64,000 nucleotides of DNA from Gordonibacter sp. Marseille-P4307 (GCF_900604965.1 NZ_UWPD01000001.1:1256642-1320641), one strand, 5' to 3'. Counted from the stretch's first letter, positions 1 to 9,813 are shown. Notes: generated from the sequence alone by a model not told the origin. Translations and numbers: made by a program.

Positions 1-1835
1 CCGCCTCGCGCCTTATCGAGCGCGTCTGCGAGAAGGGCCGTTCGCTGCGCAGGGGCGACGACGACGATGCAGTGGTGCCTGCGGCTCCCTTCGCGACCGC
101 GCGGATGGCGGCGCCTTCGGTGGAAGGAGAGCCCACGCGCGCGCTGGATCGGCCTTCGGCCGATGCGGTTCGCGAGCAGATGGTTCCCGCTCCCGATTCT
201 CGCGCCCTGCTCGAACAGGCTTTGGGAAGCAGGCGGTCGAGCGCTTCGGGCAGGGCGTCTACCGGCGCCCTCACGCGTCGTCTGGGGCAGGCCGAATCCC
301 AACCCGCTGCCACCAAGCCGCTGGCGAAAAGACCGTCCGCACCGGGGTCCGCGTCGGGTCCGAAGCCTCAGGATGGATTCGAGCTTCCCGCGATGGATCT
401 GCTCAAGGTCAGCAAGAAAACCAAGAAGTCCCAGGCGTTTGCCGCAGAGTTGGCCGATACCGCCGCTCGTTTGCAACGGACGCTCGAGGACTTCGGCATT
501 ATGGCTACGGTGGTCGATTGGATTGCCGGCCCGACGGTCACCCTGTTCGAAGTCGATCTTCCCGCAGGCGTTCGCGTCAACCGAATCACGAACCTCGGCG
601 ACGACATCGCGCTTGCCCTGGCGGCACCCGGCGTGCGCATCTTCGCGCCCATCCCCGGCACGCACTACGTGGGCATCGAGGTTCCCAACATCACCCGCGA
701 AAACGTCTTGCTGGGCGATATCTTGAAGGAGGCCAAGGGAGGCCCGCTCGAGGTGGCGATAGGAAAAGACGTCGAGGGCCGCCCCATCGTGTCGGATCTG
801 GCCAAGATGCCCCATCTGCTTATCGGCGGCACTACCGGCTCGGGCAAGTCGGTGGGCATCAACTCCATGATCATGTCCATGCTCATGCGCGCCACCCCCT
901 CCGAAGTCCGCTTCATCATGATCGATCCCAAACGCGTCGAGTTCACGCCCTACAACGGCATTCCGCACCTCTACGTGCCCGTGGTTACCGAGCCCAAGGA
1001 AGCGGCCAGCGCGCTTTCCTGGGGCGTTGCCGAGATGGAGCGGCGCCTCAAGGTGTTTTCGAAGGTGGGCGCCCGCAATATCGGGCAGTACAACGACAAG
1101 GTTCAGTCGGGCCAGGTCGATGCCGAAGAGTTCGAAGAGCTTCCCTATATCGTCATCATCATCGACGAGCTGGCCGACCTCATGATGAACGTCGGCAAAG
1201 AGGTGGAGTTCTCCATCAGCCGCATCGCCCAGCTCGCCCGCGCTGCCGGCATCCATCTTATCGTGGCGACGCAGCGGCCCTCGGCAAACGTGGTGACGGG
1301 CCTCATCAAGGCGAACATCACGAACCGCATGTCGTTCAACGTCGCTTCGGGACTTGACAGCCGTGTCATCCTCGATACGGCCGGCGCCGAGAGCCTTATC
1401 GGCAACGGCGATCTGCTGCTGTCCAAACCCGAGTTCGCCAAGCCCGTCCGCATCCAGGGCTGCTATGTGGGCGAGGACGAGATCGCATCGGTGGTCGAGG
1501 CGATCAAGGCTCAAGGCGAGCCCGAGTACCACAACGACATCCTCAAAACCAACCTCATCACGCTTGGGGCGTCCCAGCCCGATGGATCGGGCGGATCGGC
1601 CGAAGATGACGATCCTTTGATCTGGGATGCCGCCGAAATCGTGGTGGCAACCGGTATGGGTTCGACCTCGAACATCCAGCGCAAGCTGAAAGTTGGCTAT
1701 TCGCGTGCCGGACGTATAATGGACATGCTCGAGGAAAAGGGCGTCGTCGGCCCCGCGAATGGCAGCAAGCCGCGCGACGTGCTGGTCGATGCGATGGAGC
1801 TTGAAACACTCAAGGCGTTCGAGCAGAACGACTAG
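1..1835 (+). CDS. ftsK: DNA translocase FtsK/SpoIIIE, 5'-truncated by window edge
   Basis: The reading frame is open from base 3, so the true start and the N-terminal membrane domain lie before the window; about 610 residues are visible. FtsK is a membrane-anchored hexameric pump that moves chromosomal DNA through the division septum and prepares dimers for resolution. The motor is clear: Walker A GGTTGSGKS near base 830, Walker B IIIIDELADLMM near 1150-1190, and the motor signature IVATQRPS near 1258-1281. The C-terminal winged-helix gamma domain (about 1610-1800, GMGSTSNIQRKLKVGYSRAG) reads KOPS-like polar sequences. The visible first 100 residues are a charged, low-complexity linker typical of the family. 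The next gene starts 21 bases downstream, so the two are probably cotranscribed. Family assignment is secure. Confidence 0.95.
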   Translation, partial: ASRLIERVCEKGRSLRRGDDDDAVVPAAPFATARMAAPSVEGEPTRALDRPSADAVREQMVPAPDSRALLEQALGSRRSSASGRASTGALTRRLGQAESQPAATKPLAKRPSAPGSASGPKPQDGFELPAMDLLKVSKKTKKSQAFAAELADTAARLQRTLEDFGIMATVVDWIAGPTVTLFEVDLPAGVRVNRITNLGDDIALALAAPGVRIFAPIPGTHYVGIEVPNITRENVLLGDILKEAKGGPLEVAIGKDVEGRPIVSDLAKMPHLLIGGTTGSGKSVGINSMIMSMLMRATPSEVRFIMIDPKRVEFTPYNGIPHLYVPVVTEPKEAASALSWGVAEMERRLKVFSKVGARNIGQYNDKVQSGQVDAEEFEELPYIVIIIDELADLMMNVGKEVEFSISRIAQLARAAGIHLIVATQRPSANVVTGLIKANITNRMSFNVASGLDSRVILDTAGAESLIGNGDLLLSKPEFAKPVRIQGCYVGEDEIASVVEAIKAQGEPEYHNDILKTNLITLGASQPDGSGGSAEDDDPLIWDAAEIVVATGMGSTSNIQRKLKVGYSRAGRIMDMLEEKGVVGPANGSKPRDVLVDAMELETLKAFEQND

Positions 1836-1856
1836 GCGAAAAAGGAGCGTTGAACC

Positions 1857-3143
1857 GTGTCGAAGAAATCTTCCGGAGCCGTGCTGCGCGAAGCGCGCGA
1901 GCGCCAGGGGCTCGACCTCGCCACAGTGGCCCGTCGTTTGCGCATCCGCGCCGATATCCTGCGTTCTATCGAGGGCGGTGACTTCTCGGTGATGCCCCCG
2001 CGCGGCTATACGCGCAACATGGTCAACGCCTATGCGCGGCTTTTGGGGCTGAACCCCACCGATATCGTGAACCAGTACCTCGAGGAAGCCTACGCCAACC
2101 AGGTCGAGCGGGCGCGCACTTCGTCGACGGGCCGCAGGTTCGATATGAGCTCTCCCGAGAACCGCAGGTCATCTCGGCGTGCGCGGAGGGATGACGACGG
2201 GTTTTCGTCCGAGCCCGAACGCCGGCGCAGCGCTCTGGGACGCGACCTGTACGACGATCGCACCGAGTTCGCCCGCGCGGATTACGGCTTGAACGGCGCG
2301 GTTCGCCGGACCCGCCGCAGTGCGCCGGAATACGACGACGATTACGGGTTCCCGGCTTCGCGTTCGCGCACCCCGCGCGCGACGAACCATAAGGCGGTGC
2401 CCAATTCGTATACCAACCTGGTATCGAGCCCCGCCGTTCAGGGCGCGCTCCATTCGCGTCTGCCCTTCGTCATTGGCGGCGTCGTGGCGCTTGCGGTGAT
2501 CATAGTCATCCTGGTCATGCTGTTCGGACACAAGTCCGCATCGAATGCTGCGGTGGATACCTTGCCCATCACGGGCATCAGCGATACGACCGGCGAGGAC
2601 GAGAGCTCGTCTGATACCGCCGCACCGGCGCCAGCCCCCGTCGAGACGGCTCCTACCAGCGTGTCGGTCTCCTATGCGGTCGAAGGGGCCGGGCAGGCCT
2701 GCTACATCGAGACCTATGTTGACGGGAAGCTGGAAAACGCGCAGACGCTCATAGGGCCCACCTCCCAGAACGTGTCGGTGACGGGCACGTGGGTGATCAC
2801 CACGTGGGCGGCCGACGCCCTCAAGCTCACGGTTGATGGCAAGGAGGTTAGCCTCGCTTCCGATCCGAACTACAACGGCATGTACTCCTATACCGTGAAT
2901 TTCCCCCAGATCCTCGAAGAGTGGAACAAGGCGCACGGCATCGCGACCCCGTCGTCTTCCACCGCAGCATCGACGAACGGTTCGGCCGGCTCGACCGGAT
3001 CGAAGGGCGCTGCGGCAGGCGGATCGACCGCTCAGTCTTCGGGCAACGGGGCCGCGTCGGCCACATCGGCTCCGACCAGCGGATCGGTGGCGGCGGTGGT
3101 TCAGCAGAATTCGTCGGGTGCGCAGGCGCCCGCTTCCCACTAG
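1857..3143 (+). CDS. RodZ-like HTH membrane protein (HTH_25 and DUF4115-like domain)
   Basis: The protein has 428 residues with a GTG start 5 bases after an AAAGGAG ribosome site. Residues 5-75 form a RodZ-type helix-turn-helix (LREARERQGLDLATVARRL). A charged Arg/Asp-rich linker follows, then one transmembrane segment at 202-224, an external beta-rich domain at about 270-355 resembling DUF4115, and a Ser/Ala/Gly-rich tail from about 360. RodZ proteins link MreB or the division apparatus to the cell envelope. A copy just after ftsK and before rimO-pgsA is the usual position in Gram-positive genomes. The exact role here is inferred, because the low-complexity tail differs from model RodZ proteins. 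Confidence 0.8.
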   Translation: MSKKSSGAVLREARERQGLDLATVARRLRIRADILRSIEGGDFSVMPPRGYTRNMVNAYARLLGLNPTDIVNQYLEEAYANQVERARTSSTGRRFDMSSPENRRSSRRARRDDDGFSSEPERRRSALGRDLYDDRTEFARADYGLNGAVRRTRRSAPEYDDDYGFPASRSRTPRATNHKAVPNSYTNLVSSPAVQGALHSRLPFVIGGVVALAVIIVILVMLFGHKSASNAAVDTLPITGISDTTGEDESSSDTAAPAPAPVETAPTSVSVSYAVEGAGQACYIETYVDGKLENAQTLIGPTSQNVSVTGTWVITTWAADALKLTVDGKEVSLASDPNYNGMYSYTVNFPQILEEWNKAHGIATPSSSTAASTNGSAGSTGSKGAAAGGSTAQSSGNGAASATSAPTSGSVAAVVQQNSSGAQAPASH

Positions 3144-3166
3144 CTTTTAGAGAGAGGTTTGTTCAC

Positions 3167-3664
3167 ATGGCAAAGGAATCCAGTTTCGATATCGTGTCCA
3201 CGGTCGATATCCAGGAGGTCGATAACGCTTTCCAGCAGACGAAAAAGGAGCTTGCGCAGCGCTACGACCTCAAGGATTCGGGTGCGACGGTCGCTTTCGA
3301 CAAGAGCGGCAAGACCATGACGGTTCACGCTCCCAGCGATTTCGTGGCCGGTCAGGTGATCGACGTCGTTTCCTCTAAGCTGGTCAAGCGGGGGATCGAT
3401 CTGGCTGCGGTCAAGTGGGGAGCGCCCCAGGCCGCTGCGGGCTCCACCGTGGTGAGGGCCGCTTCCATCGTCGAGGGCATCGACAAAGAGACGGCGAGCC
3501 GCATCAACAAGGACATCAAGGTCCAGAAGTTCAAGGCCAAGGTGACCATCGATGGCGACAAGCTGCGCGTCAGCTCGGCGTCGCGCGATGTGCTGCAAGA
3601 CGTGATCGCCTTCGTCAAGTCGAAGGATTACGGCCAGCCCCTCCAGTTCAACAACTACCGCTAG
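3167..3664 (+). CDS. yajQ: YajQ family nucleotide-binding protein
   Basis: The protein has 165 residues, the usual YajQ length, and starts at the ATG giving MAKESSFDIVSTVDIQEVDN, the conserved family N terminus; a GAGAGAGG ribosome site precedes it. YajQ proteins have two ferredoxin-like folds. Some members bind cyclic di-GMP, others RNA or tRNA; the role in actinobacteria is not settled. The conserved KQKFK-like segment appears as KVQKFKAKVTIDGDKLRV, followed by the C-terminal SKSKDYGQPLQF-like block. The longer open frame starting upstream at 2921 overlaps the RodZ-like gene and is rejected as a start. The gene sits between the RodZ-like gene and rimO with short gaps, so it probably shares their transcript. 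Confidence 0.92.
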   Translation: MAKESSFDIVSTVDIQEVDNAFQQTKKELAQRYDLKDSGATVAFDKSGKTMTVHAPSDFVAGQVIDVVSSKLVKRGIDLAAVKWGAPQAAAGSTVVRAASIVEGIDKETASRINKDIKVQKFKAKVTIDGDKLRVSSASRDVLQDVIAFVKSKDYGQPLQFNNYR

Positions 3665-3676
3665 GCCCGTTCGCAC

Positions 3677-5023
3677 ATGCAGCAATCACAACGCATGGAA
3701 ACGGCTAGATCCGTCTCGTTCATCACCATGGGATGCGCGAAAAACGAGGTGGATACCTCTCGTATGCGATCTCACCTGATCAAGGCGGGCTATTCCATCT
3801 CCGAAGACCCCGAAGCGGCCGATGCCGTCATCGTGAACACCTGCTCGTTCATACAGGCGGCCACCGAGGAGAGCATCGAGGCGATTCTCGACGTCGCGGA
3901 TTTCGACAGCGTGAGAAGCGGCCGCGCGCACCTTGTGGTGTCGGGTTGCATGCCGGCGCGATACGGGGACGACCTTGCTTCCGAGATCACGGAGGCCGGC
4001 GCTTTCGTTCCGTGCTCGAAGGAAGACGACATCGTGGCGATCGTGGACGACCTGTTCGATCTGGATCGCTCGGAGCTTGGCTGCTCCGGTGTCGAGTTGG
4101 GGCGGGAGGCGGATCCTGCACCCGTGTCTTCGTATGTCAAGATATCGGATGGCTGCAATCGTTTCTGCTCGTTTTGCTCCATTCCCTATATCCGCGGTCG
4201 CTATCGCAGCTTCGGATACGACGAGATCGAATCTCGAATCGACGATCTGGTTCGGCGCGGCTCGCGCGAGATCGTGCTGATCGCCCAGGATACCGGCCGG
4301 TGGGGAGACGACTTCGAGGAGCCTCGGACGCTCGCGCAGCTCGTGGGAGATCTTGCCGAGCGCTTCCCCGATACCTGGCTTCGGTTGATGTACATTCAGC
4401 CCGAGGGCGTTACCGACGAGCTGATCGAGGCCATCGCATCTCACGACAACGTATGCGATTACTTCGACATACCGTTTCAGCACGTTAACCCTCGTTTGCT
4501 GAAGCTTATGCGGCGCAAGGGATCGATCGGGGAGTTCGATCGCCTTACTCGGCGTATTCGCGCGCGCATTCCGGATGCCGCCTTGCGCACGACGTTCATC
4601 GCGGGTTTTCCCGGTGAAACCGAAGAGGAGTTCGAAGAGCTTTTGGACTACGTGTCCGAGTGCGATTTCGACTACATCGGAGTTTTCCCCTATTCGCGCG
4701 AAGAGGGCACGCATGCGTTCGAGCTGCCCGGCCAAATCGACGAGGACGAGAAGCTCGACCGCGCCCAGCGCTTGCGCGAGCTGGCCGACGCGGTATGCGC
4801 CGCCCGCATCTCCGAGCGCGTCGGAAGCGTGCGCAAGGTGCTTGTGTGCGGGGAAGAGGATGATGGCCAGGTGTTCGGTCGCGCGATGTGCCAAGCCCCC
4901 GATGTCGACGGCGTAACCTATCTCGATGCGGGAAGCGTGGGAGAGATCGTCGAGGCGCTTATCGATGAAACGCTGCTCTACGAGATGGAAGGAAGCGTGT
5001 CGCCGTGCAACGACGTTCTGTAG
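3677..5023 (+). CDS. rimO: Ribosomal protein S12 methylthiotransferase RimO
   Basis: RimO is a radical SAM enzyme that methylthiolates an aspartate of ribosomal protein S12 using two iron-sulphur clusters. This 448-residue protein has the N-terminal MTTase domain with its three cluster cysteines (MGCAKNEVD, NTCSF, SGCMPARY), the radical SAM CxxxCxxC (DGCNRFCSFCSIPYIRGRY) near residue 155, and a C-terminal TRAM-like domain. IPYIRGRYRS is characteristic of RimO, as opposed to the VPHVRGRERS of MiaB, which is also in this window. The start could be the ATG at 3677 or at 3695. The 3' end overlaps the next gene by 19 bases, suggesting translational coupling. Confidence 0.95.
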   Translation: MQQSQRMETARSVSFITMGCAKNEVDTSRMRSHLIKAGYSISEDPEAADAVIVNTCSFIQAATEESIEAILDVADFDSVRSGRAHLVVSGCMPARYGDDLASEITEAGAFVPCSKEDDIVAIVDDLFDLDRSELGCSGVELGREADPAPVSSYVKISDGCNRFCSFCSIPYIRGRYRSFGYDEIESRIDDLVRRGSREIVLIAQDTGRWGDDFEEPRTLAQLVGDLAERFPDTWLRLMYIQPEGVTDELIEAIASHDNVCDYFDIPFQHVNPRLLKLMRRKGSIGEFDRLTRRIRARIPDAALRTTFIAGFPGETEEEFEELLDYVSECDFDYIGVFPYSREEGTHAFELPGQIDEDEKLDRAQRLRELADAVCAARISERVGSVRKVLVCGEEDDGQVFGRAMCQAPDVDGVTYLDAGSVGEIVEALIDETLLYEMEGSVSPCNDVL

Positions 5024-6183
5024 CGAAGGCACCCCAGGTAAGCCCCGAGGCCGTTCTCACGCCTGCCAACGTTGTGACCGTGGTGAGGATCGCGCTGGTT
5101 CCGGTGTTCGTTCTGGTTCTGCTCAGCCCCTGGCCCGAGTGGCTCAACGTGGCCGCGGTCACCGTTGACGCCCAGCGCCTGCTTGCGGCCGGCGTGTTCA
5201 TCGCCATCTCGGCCACCGACTGGCTTGACGGCTATCTTGCGCGCAGCCGAAACGAAGTGACGAACTTCGGCAAGTTCATGGACCCGCTTGCCGACAAGAT
5301 CCTCGTGGCTGCGGCGCTGCTGGCCCTGATCGAGCTCGATGCCTTGCCGACCTGGGTGGTTCTGATTATCCTAACGCGCGAGTTCATCGTTTCGGGTGTG
5401 AGGATGATGGCTGCAAGCGAGGGAGTCGTTATCGCCGCTAGCTACATCGGGAAGTTCAAAACCGTGTTTCAGATGGCTGCGATCGTTCTGTTCACCGTCG
5501 AGGATTCCGACCTGATTCGATTCGTGTCCAGCGCGCTTTCCGACAGCATGTGGTGCATCAGCTGGGTTGTCATGATCATCGCCCTGGTTCTGACCGTCGG
5601 ATCGATGATCGATTACGTTGCCAAGGCCCGCGATATCATCGGATTGTCGTCGTTTCATCGAAAGAAGAACTGCAGAGGGGACGACGAGGCGGTGCCGGCA
5701 AGCATCGAGGAGCTGGCCTCGTCCATCGTCGAGCATGCGCGCGTGCAGGGAAGGACCGTCGGTACGGCGGAAAGCCTCACGGGCGGTTTGATCGCCGGCG
5801 CGCTCACTTCGGTTCCCGGCTCGTCGTCGGTGGTCAAAGGATCGGTGGTCAGCTACGTTGACGAGGTGAAGCACGCGGTGCTCGGGGTCGAAGAGCACGT
5901 GTTGGAAACCGACGGAGCCGTTTCGCGCCGCTGCGCCGAGCAGATGGCGCAGGGCGCTCGGGAACAGCTGGGAGTGAACCTCGCCGTGGCCGTTACCGGC
6001 ATCGCGGGTCCTACGGGGGCCGAGCCCGGAAAGCCCGTGGGCACCGTTTGGATGGGCCTCGCTTCCGATCGGGGCGTCAAAAGCTTTGAATTCCATTTCC
6101 AGGGCGATCGCGATGAGGTGCGCGAACAGACCGTTGCCGCAGCGCTTTCGGCTCTTCTGGCGAAACTGAAGGAGACCGCGTAG
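5005..6183 (+). CDS. pgsA: Fusion of PgsA phosphatidyltransferase and CinA C-terminal amidohydrolase
   Basis: The single 392-residue frame joins two enzymes. Residues 1 to about 220 are a CDP-alcohol phosphatidyltransferase: multiple membrane helices and the signature D72-W-L-D75-G-x2-A-R80 ... G89-x3-D93-x3-D97. PgsA makes phosphatidylglycerophosphate from CDP-diacylglycerol. Residues about 230-392 are the CinA C-terminal domain (TAESLTGGLIAGALTSVPGSS, VTGIAGPTGAEPGKPVGTVW), the nicotinamide-nucleotide amidohydrolase PncC of NAD salvage. In many genomes the two are separate neighbours; here no stop or internal ribosome site separates them. The start is a GTG at 5005 inside the end of rimO. 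recA follows, which is typical for cinA. Confidence 0.88.
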   Translation: MQRRSVAKAPQVSPEAVLTPANVVTVVRIALVPVFVLVLLSPWPEWLNVAAVTVDAQRLLAAGVFIAISATDWLDGYLARSRNEVTNFGKFMDPLADKILVAAALLALIELDALPTWVVLIILTREFIVSGVRMMAASEGVVIAASYIGKFKTVFQMAAIVLFTVEDSDLIRFVSSALSDSMWCISWVVMIIALVLTVGSMIDYVAKARDIIGLSSFHRKKNCRGDDEAVPASIEELASSIVEHARVQGRTVGTAESLTGGLIAGALTSVPGSSSVVKGSVVSYVDEVKHAVLGVEEHVLETDGAVSRRCAEQMAQGAREQLGVNLAVAVTGIAGPTGAEPGKPVGTVWMGLASDRGVKSFEFHFQGDRDEVREQTVAAALSALLAKLKETA

Positions 6184-6375
6184 GGGTTTCGTTGGGATGA
6201 CGCGTACTTTGCTTGGCGTTTTGCCGAACGTGCGCGACTTACCATGTTTCCTAGTCGGGAAAAGCGGGATTTTCGGGTTTGGTTCCGACGGCTTCTCGTT
6301 TGCGTTTCGTCGGCTTTTGGTTGGCTGTCCGCTTGATCTTTCCATCAAACTTCCAGCGCAGATCCGATTGCGGGA

Positions 6376-6404
6376 TTGACGCAAACAAATGTTCGAGTAA
6401 TAAT
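6376..6404 (+). promoter_or_regulatory. recA promoter with LexA (SOS) box
   Basis: A -35 TTGACG (6376-6381) and a -10 TAATAAT (6398-6404) frame a spacer that contains CAAACAAATGTTCG at 6382-6395. This is the exact reverse complement of the box upstream of lexA at 16820-16833 and fits the Gram-positive CGAACnnnnGTTyG pattern. The box would block RNA polymerase until LexA is cleaved. The promoter lies inside a spurious upstream extension of the recA frame, which supports the ATG at 6436 as the real start. Confidence 0.85.
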
Positions 6405-6435
6405 GATCGCCGTGTCGCGAAGAGAAGGTGTGCGT

Positions 6436-7494
6436 ATGAGCGAAGAAAAAGAGAAGATGGTCAAGCTGACCACGGATCAGATCGAGTCGAAGTTCGGCAA
6501 ACATGCCATCATGAAGCTGGGTGAAAGCGAAAAAGATCTTACGCTTGGGGCGATTCCCACAGGTGCGCTTTCCTTGGATGCCGCGCTGGGTATCGGCGGC
6601 GTGCCGCGCGGGCGCATCGTGGAGGTGTACGGTCCCGAATCCAGCGGCAAGACCACGCTTGCCCTGCAGATACTCGCCGAGGCCCAGGCGCTGGGCGGCA
6701 TCGTGGCCTTCATCGACGCCGAACATGCGCTCGATCCCGTTTATGCGGCGCGTTTGGGAGTCGATGTGGACGAGCTGCTCATCGCGCAGCCCGATACCGG
6801 CGAGCAGGCGCTTGAGATCTGCGATATGCTGGTCCGGTCGGGCGCCATCGACTGCGTGGTGGTCGACTCGGTCGCGGCGCTCGTTCCGCGCGCCGAGATC
6901 GAAGGGGAGATCGGCGATTCCACGGTCGGCCTTCAGGCCCGGCTGATGTCCCAGGCGCTGAGGAAGCTCGCGGGGTCGCTTTCCAAGTCGAACACTACGT
7001 GCATCTTCATCAACCAGCTGCGCGAGAAGATCGGCGTCATGTTCGGAAGCCCCGAAACCACTCCGGGCGGGCGCGCCCTCAAGTTCTTCTCCAGCGTCCG
7101 CATCGACATACGACGCATTGAGACCATCAAGAAGGGCAGCGACGTGGTGGGCAACCACGTCAGGGCGAAGGTCGTCAAGAACAAGGTGGCTCCTCCCTTC
7201 AGGCAAGCCGAGTTCGACATTATGTACGGGGAGGGCATTTCAAAAGAAGGATGCGTTCTCGACATGGCGGTTGAAGCCGGCGTGGCCAAGAAAAGCGGGG
7301 CTTGGTACACCTATGGCGAAGAGCGATTGGGTCAAGGCCGCGAGGCTGCGAAGGAAACGCTGCGTGCGAACCCCGATCTGCGCGACGAGATCGAAACCAA
7401 GGTGCGCGTATCGTTCGACATTCCCGTCATCGTGGTGAGCGAAGATTCCACGAATGAAATGAAGCCTCAGCCGAAACCCACCAAGAAGCGCTAA
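6436..7494 (+). CDS. recA: Recombinase RecA
   Basis: RecA forms filaments on single-stranded DNA, drives strand exchange and stimulates LexA self-cleavage. The chosen ATG ([12 protein letters not shown]) gives 352 residues, the standard length, and has a GAAGGTG ribosome site; the in-frame codons upstream are promoter DNA. Walker [10 protein letters not shown] is at residues 66-74. The L2 region shows [20 protein letters not shown], and the C terminus is short and basic (QPKPTKKR). recX starts 3 bases after the stop, so the two form an SOS-controlled operon. Confidence 0.98.
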   Translation: MSEEKEKMVKLTTDQIESKFGKHAIMKLGESEKDLTLGAIPTGALSLDAALGIGGVPRGRIVEVYGPESSGKTTLALQILAEAQALGGIVAFIDAEHALDPVYAARLGVDVDELLIAQPDTGEQALEICDMLVRSGAIDCVVVDSVAALVPRAEIEGEIGDSTVGLQARLMSQALRKLAGSLSKSNTTCIFINQLREKIGVMFGSPETTPGGRALKFFSSVRIDIRRIETIKKGSDVVGNHVRAKVVKNKVAPPFRQAEFDIMYGEGISKEGCVLDMAVEAGVAKKSGAWYTYGEERLGQGREAAKETLRANPDLRDEIETKVRVSFDIPVIVVSEDSTNEMKPQPKPTKKR

Positions 7495-7496
7495 CC

Positions 7497-8060
7497 ATGG
7501 CGAGGCGCGAGGTCATCGAGTCCATGCAAAGCCGCATGGACTCGATCATTGCCGACAGGCGCGGGTCGATGGAAGAGGGCGATCCATCGCCTGCGACATC
7601 ATCGGTCGCCGATGCGTTTGCGCGGCTGCTTCGCACGGTGTCCAGTCGAGATCGGTCGGAAGCCGATGTGCGCAAACGTCTTTCCGAGGCAGGTTTTTCA
7701 GAGGCCGCCATTGATCAGGCGGTTGACAGGGCCCGAAGCGCCGGCATCCTCGACGATGCGCGATTCGCCGATGTGCTTATTCGCAGCCGCGTGTCCCAGG
7801 GAAGGGGAAAGGCGGGTATCGAGCGCGAGCTTGCAGACCAGGGCATCGATGTCGATTCGGTTTCCGGCTGGCCCGACGATTATTTCACCGATGGGCGAAG
7901 CGAACTCGATCGCGCTTTATGCTTGCTCGAAAGAAAGCCTCCCGCGGCCAAGAACAAGCGAGAGGCCGCATATCGAAAGCTTGTGGGTAAAGGGTTTTCC
8001 AGCGGCGTTGCATCGGAGGCCGCTCGTGTGTTCGCTTTTTCCCAATTGCGGGATAATTAG
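7497..8060 (+). CDS. recX: Regulatory protein RecX
   Basis: RecX binds RecA filaments and limits their growth. The 187-residue protein has the three-helix repeats typical of RecX: LRTVSSRDRSEADVRKRLSEAG (first repeat, about 38-60), ILDDARFADVLIRSR (second) and a third repeat at the C terminus (AAYRKLVGKGFSSGVASEAAR). The N-terminal 35 residues are variable. The gene begins 3 bases after the recA stop and needs no promoter of its own. A hairpin overlaps its stop codon. Confidence 0.9.
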   Translation: MARREVIESMQSRMDSIIADRRGSMEEGDPSPATSSVADAFARLLRTVSSRDRSEADVRKRLSEAGFSEAAIDQAVDRARSAGILDDARFADVLIRSRVSQGRGKAGIERELADQGIDVDSVSGWPDDYFTDGRSELDRALCLLERKPPAAKNKREAAYRKLVGKGFSSGVASEAARVFAFSQLRDN

Positions 8061-8081
8061 CTGAAACGCCGTCTTTCAGCT
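8059..8081 (+). terminator. Hairpin at the end of recA-recX
   Basis: AGCTGAAA (8059-8066) pairs perfectly with TTTCAGCT (8074-8081) around a 7-base loop, beginning within the recX stop codon. There is no T-run after it, so it is either a weak terminator or a 3'-end stabilising structure. Confidence 0.4.
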
Positions 8082-8196
8082 TCCGAAAACGTGCGTTTGC
8101 CAGTATTATGTAACTGCATGAGATTATTTGCCCTTAACGGGTTTTTGAATAGTTAATCGAATAGATCTATCGCCTTAAGAGCATCTAACTCTCTTG

Positions 8197-8211
8197 GCGG
8201 CCTTTGGCCGC
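8197..8211 (+). other. GC hairpin in the rny leader
   Basis: GCGGCC (8197-8202) and GGCCGC (8206-8211) form a perfect 6-bp stem with a TTT loop, 45 bases before the rny start. A second small stem (AAGAG...CTCTT) lies just upstream at about 8177-8195. No T-run follows. It may be part of a structured 5' UTR; RNase Y mRNAs could be self-regulated, but that is inference. Confidence 0.3.
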
Positions 8212-8255
8212 ACCCTAAACGACAATGAATTCAAACGAACAGCGGGAGGGTTGAG

Positions 8256-9812
8256 ATGCTTGTTACCATTCTTGTAGCGATAGTCTGCATCGCAGCGGGT
8301 CTCGCTCTTGGTTTCTTGGTTGCGCGCCAGTTGGCTGCGGCTGCCCTGAAGCGGCAAGAGCGGGAGGCCGAAGATATCGTCGCAGGTGCGAAGCGTCAGG
8401 CAGAAAACATCAAACTGCAGGCGGAAACGTTTAAGCGCCAAGTCGAGGTGGAAGCGAAAGACGAAGCGCTGAAACTTCGAGCTGAAATCGAGCAGGAGCG
8501 CAAGGAACGCCAGAGCGAGGTGCGCGCCGCGGAGAGCCGCGTTGCGCAGCGTGAAGAATCGCTTGATCGCCGCACCGAATCCCTTGACAGCCGAGAGCAT
8601 CAGCTGTCGTCGATGCAGGGCCAGGTCGAGAAGCGCCAGCGCGATCTGGAAGCTGCCGAAACCGAAGTCGGACGGCGTCTCGTGGCCGTTGCCGGCATGA
8701 CGCCGGATGAAGCCAAAGAGGAGCTGCTCGATTCGCTTCGCGACGAGGTTGCCCACGAAAGCGCAACCATCATCCGCGATTCGGAGGCCCGTACTAAGGC
8801 GGAAGCCGACAAGCGGGCCCGCAATATCCTCAGCCTCGCGATCCAGCGCCTAGCGGCCGATCATACGGTTGAGAACACGGTTTCCACCATTCATATCCCC
8901 TCTGACGAGCTCAAAGGACGCATCATCGGTCGAGAAGGTCGTAACATCCGTGCGTTCGAGCAGCTTACGGGAACGAATCTCATCATTGACGATACCCCCG
9001 AGTGCGTTACCATTTCGTGCTTCGAACCGGTTCGCCGTGAAATCGGCAAGGTTACGATGGAAAACCTTATCGCCGACGGGCGCATTCATCCTGCGCGCAT
9101 CGAGGAGATGCACAACAAGGCCGAGGCTCTGGTGAGCCAGCGCGTACGCGAGGCCGGCGAGCAGGCGGTGTTCGATGTGGGCATCCACGATCTGCATCCT
9201 GAGCTTGTCAAAACCCTGGGCAAGCTGCGTTACCGCACGTCGTACGGCCAAAACGTGCTGAACCACTCGCTCGAGGTGTCTTATCTGTGCGGAATGATGG
9301 CTTCCGAGCTGGGGCTTGATCCCATTCCAGCCCGCCGCGCCGGTCTTTTGCACGATGTCGGAAAAGCTATCGACCGCGAACTTGAGGGCAGCCACGCCGT
9401 TCTGGGGGCCGATCTCGCCCGTCGTTTCGGCGAGAAAGAGCATATCGTCCATGCGATCGAGGCGCATCACAACGACATCGAGCCCAACAGCGTTCTCGAT
9501 GTGCTGGTGCAGGCTGCCGATGCGGTATCCGCCGCCCGTCCGGGTGCGCGTAAGGAGACGCTCGACGCCTACGTCAAGCGTCTGGAAAAACTCGAAGAGA
9601 TCGCCAGCTCTTACGAAGGTGTGGAGCGTACCTATGCTATCCAGGCAGGTCGCGAAGTGCGCGTCATGGTAGAGCCGGATAAGGTGGACGAGGCGAAGAC
9701 GGTCGTTCTCGCACACGATATCGCGAACCGCATCGAAAACGAGTTGCAGTACCCCGGCCAGGTCAAGGTGGTCGTGATCAGAGAGTCGCGCGCGATCGGC
9801 CTTGCCAAGTAA
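8256..9812 (+). CDS. rny: Ribonuclease Y
   Basis: RNase Y is the membrane-bound endoribonuclease that starts mRNA decay in many Gram-positive bacteria. The 518-residue protein has an N-terminal transmembrane helix (residues 1-25), a long charged coiled coil (about 35-180), and a KH RNA-binding domain (about 210-275, [17 protein letters not shown]). The HD metal-dependent nuclease domain follows ([20 protein letters not shown], then [10 protein letters not shown]), with a C-terminal domain ending ESRAIGLAK. The ATG at 8256 follows a GGGAGGG site. The neighbouring ATPase begins one base after its stop. Confidence 0.97.
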   Translation: MLVTILVAIVCIAAGLALGFLVARQLAAAALKRQEREAEDIVAGAKRQAENIKLQAETFKRQVEVEAKDEALKLRAEIEQERKERQSEVRAAESRVAQREESLDRRTESLDSREHQLSSMQGQVEKRQRDLEAAETEVGRRLVAVAGMTPDEAKEELLDSLRDEVAHESATIIRDSEARTKAEADKRARNILSLAIQRLAADHTVENTVSTIHIPSDELKGRIIGREGRNIRAFEQLTGTNLIIDDTPECVTISCFEPVRREIGKVTMENLIADGRIHPARIEEMHNKAEALVSQRVREAGEQAVFDVGIHDLHPELVKTLGKLRYRTSYGQNVLNHSLEVSYLCGMMASELGLDPIPARRAGLLHDVGKAIDRELEGSHAVLGADLARRFGEKEHIVHAIEAHHNDIEPNSVLDVLVQAADAVSAARPGARKETLDAYVKRLEKLEEIASSYEGVERTYAIQAGREVRVMVEPDKVDEAKTVVLAHDIANRIENELQYPGQVKVVVIRESRAIGLAK

Positions 9813-9813
9813 T

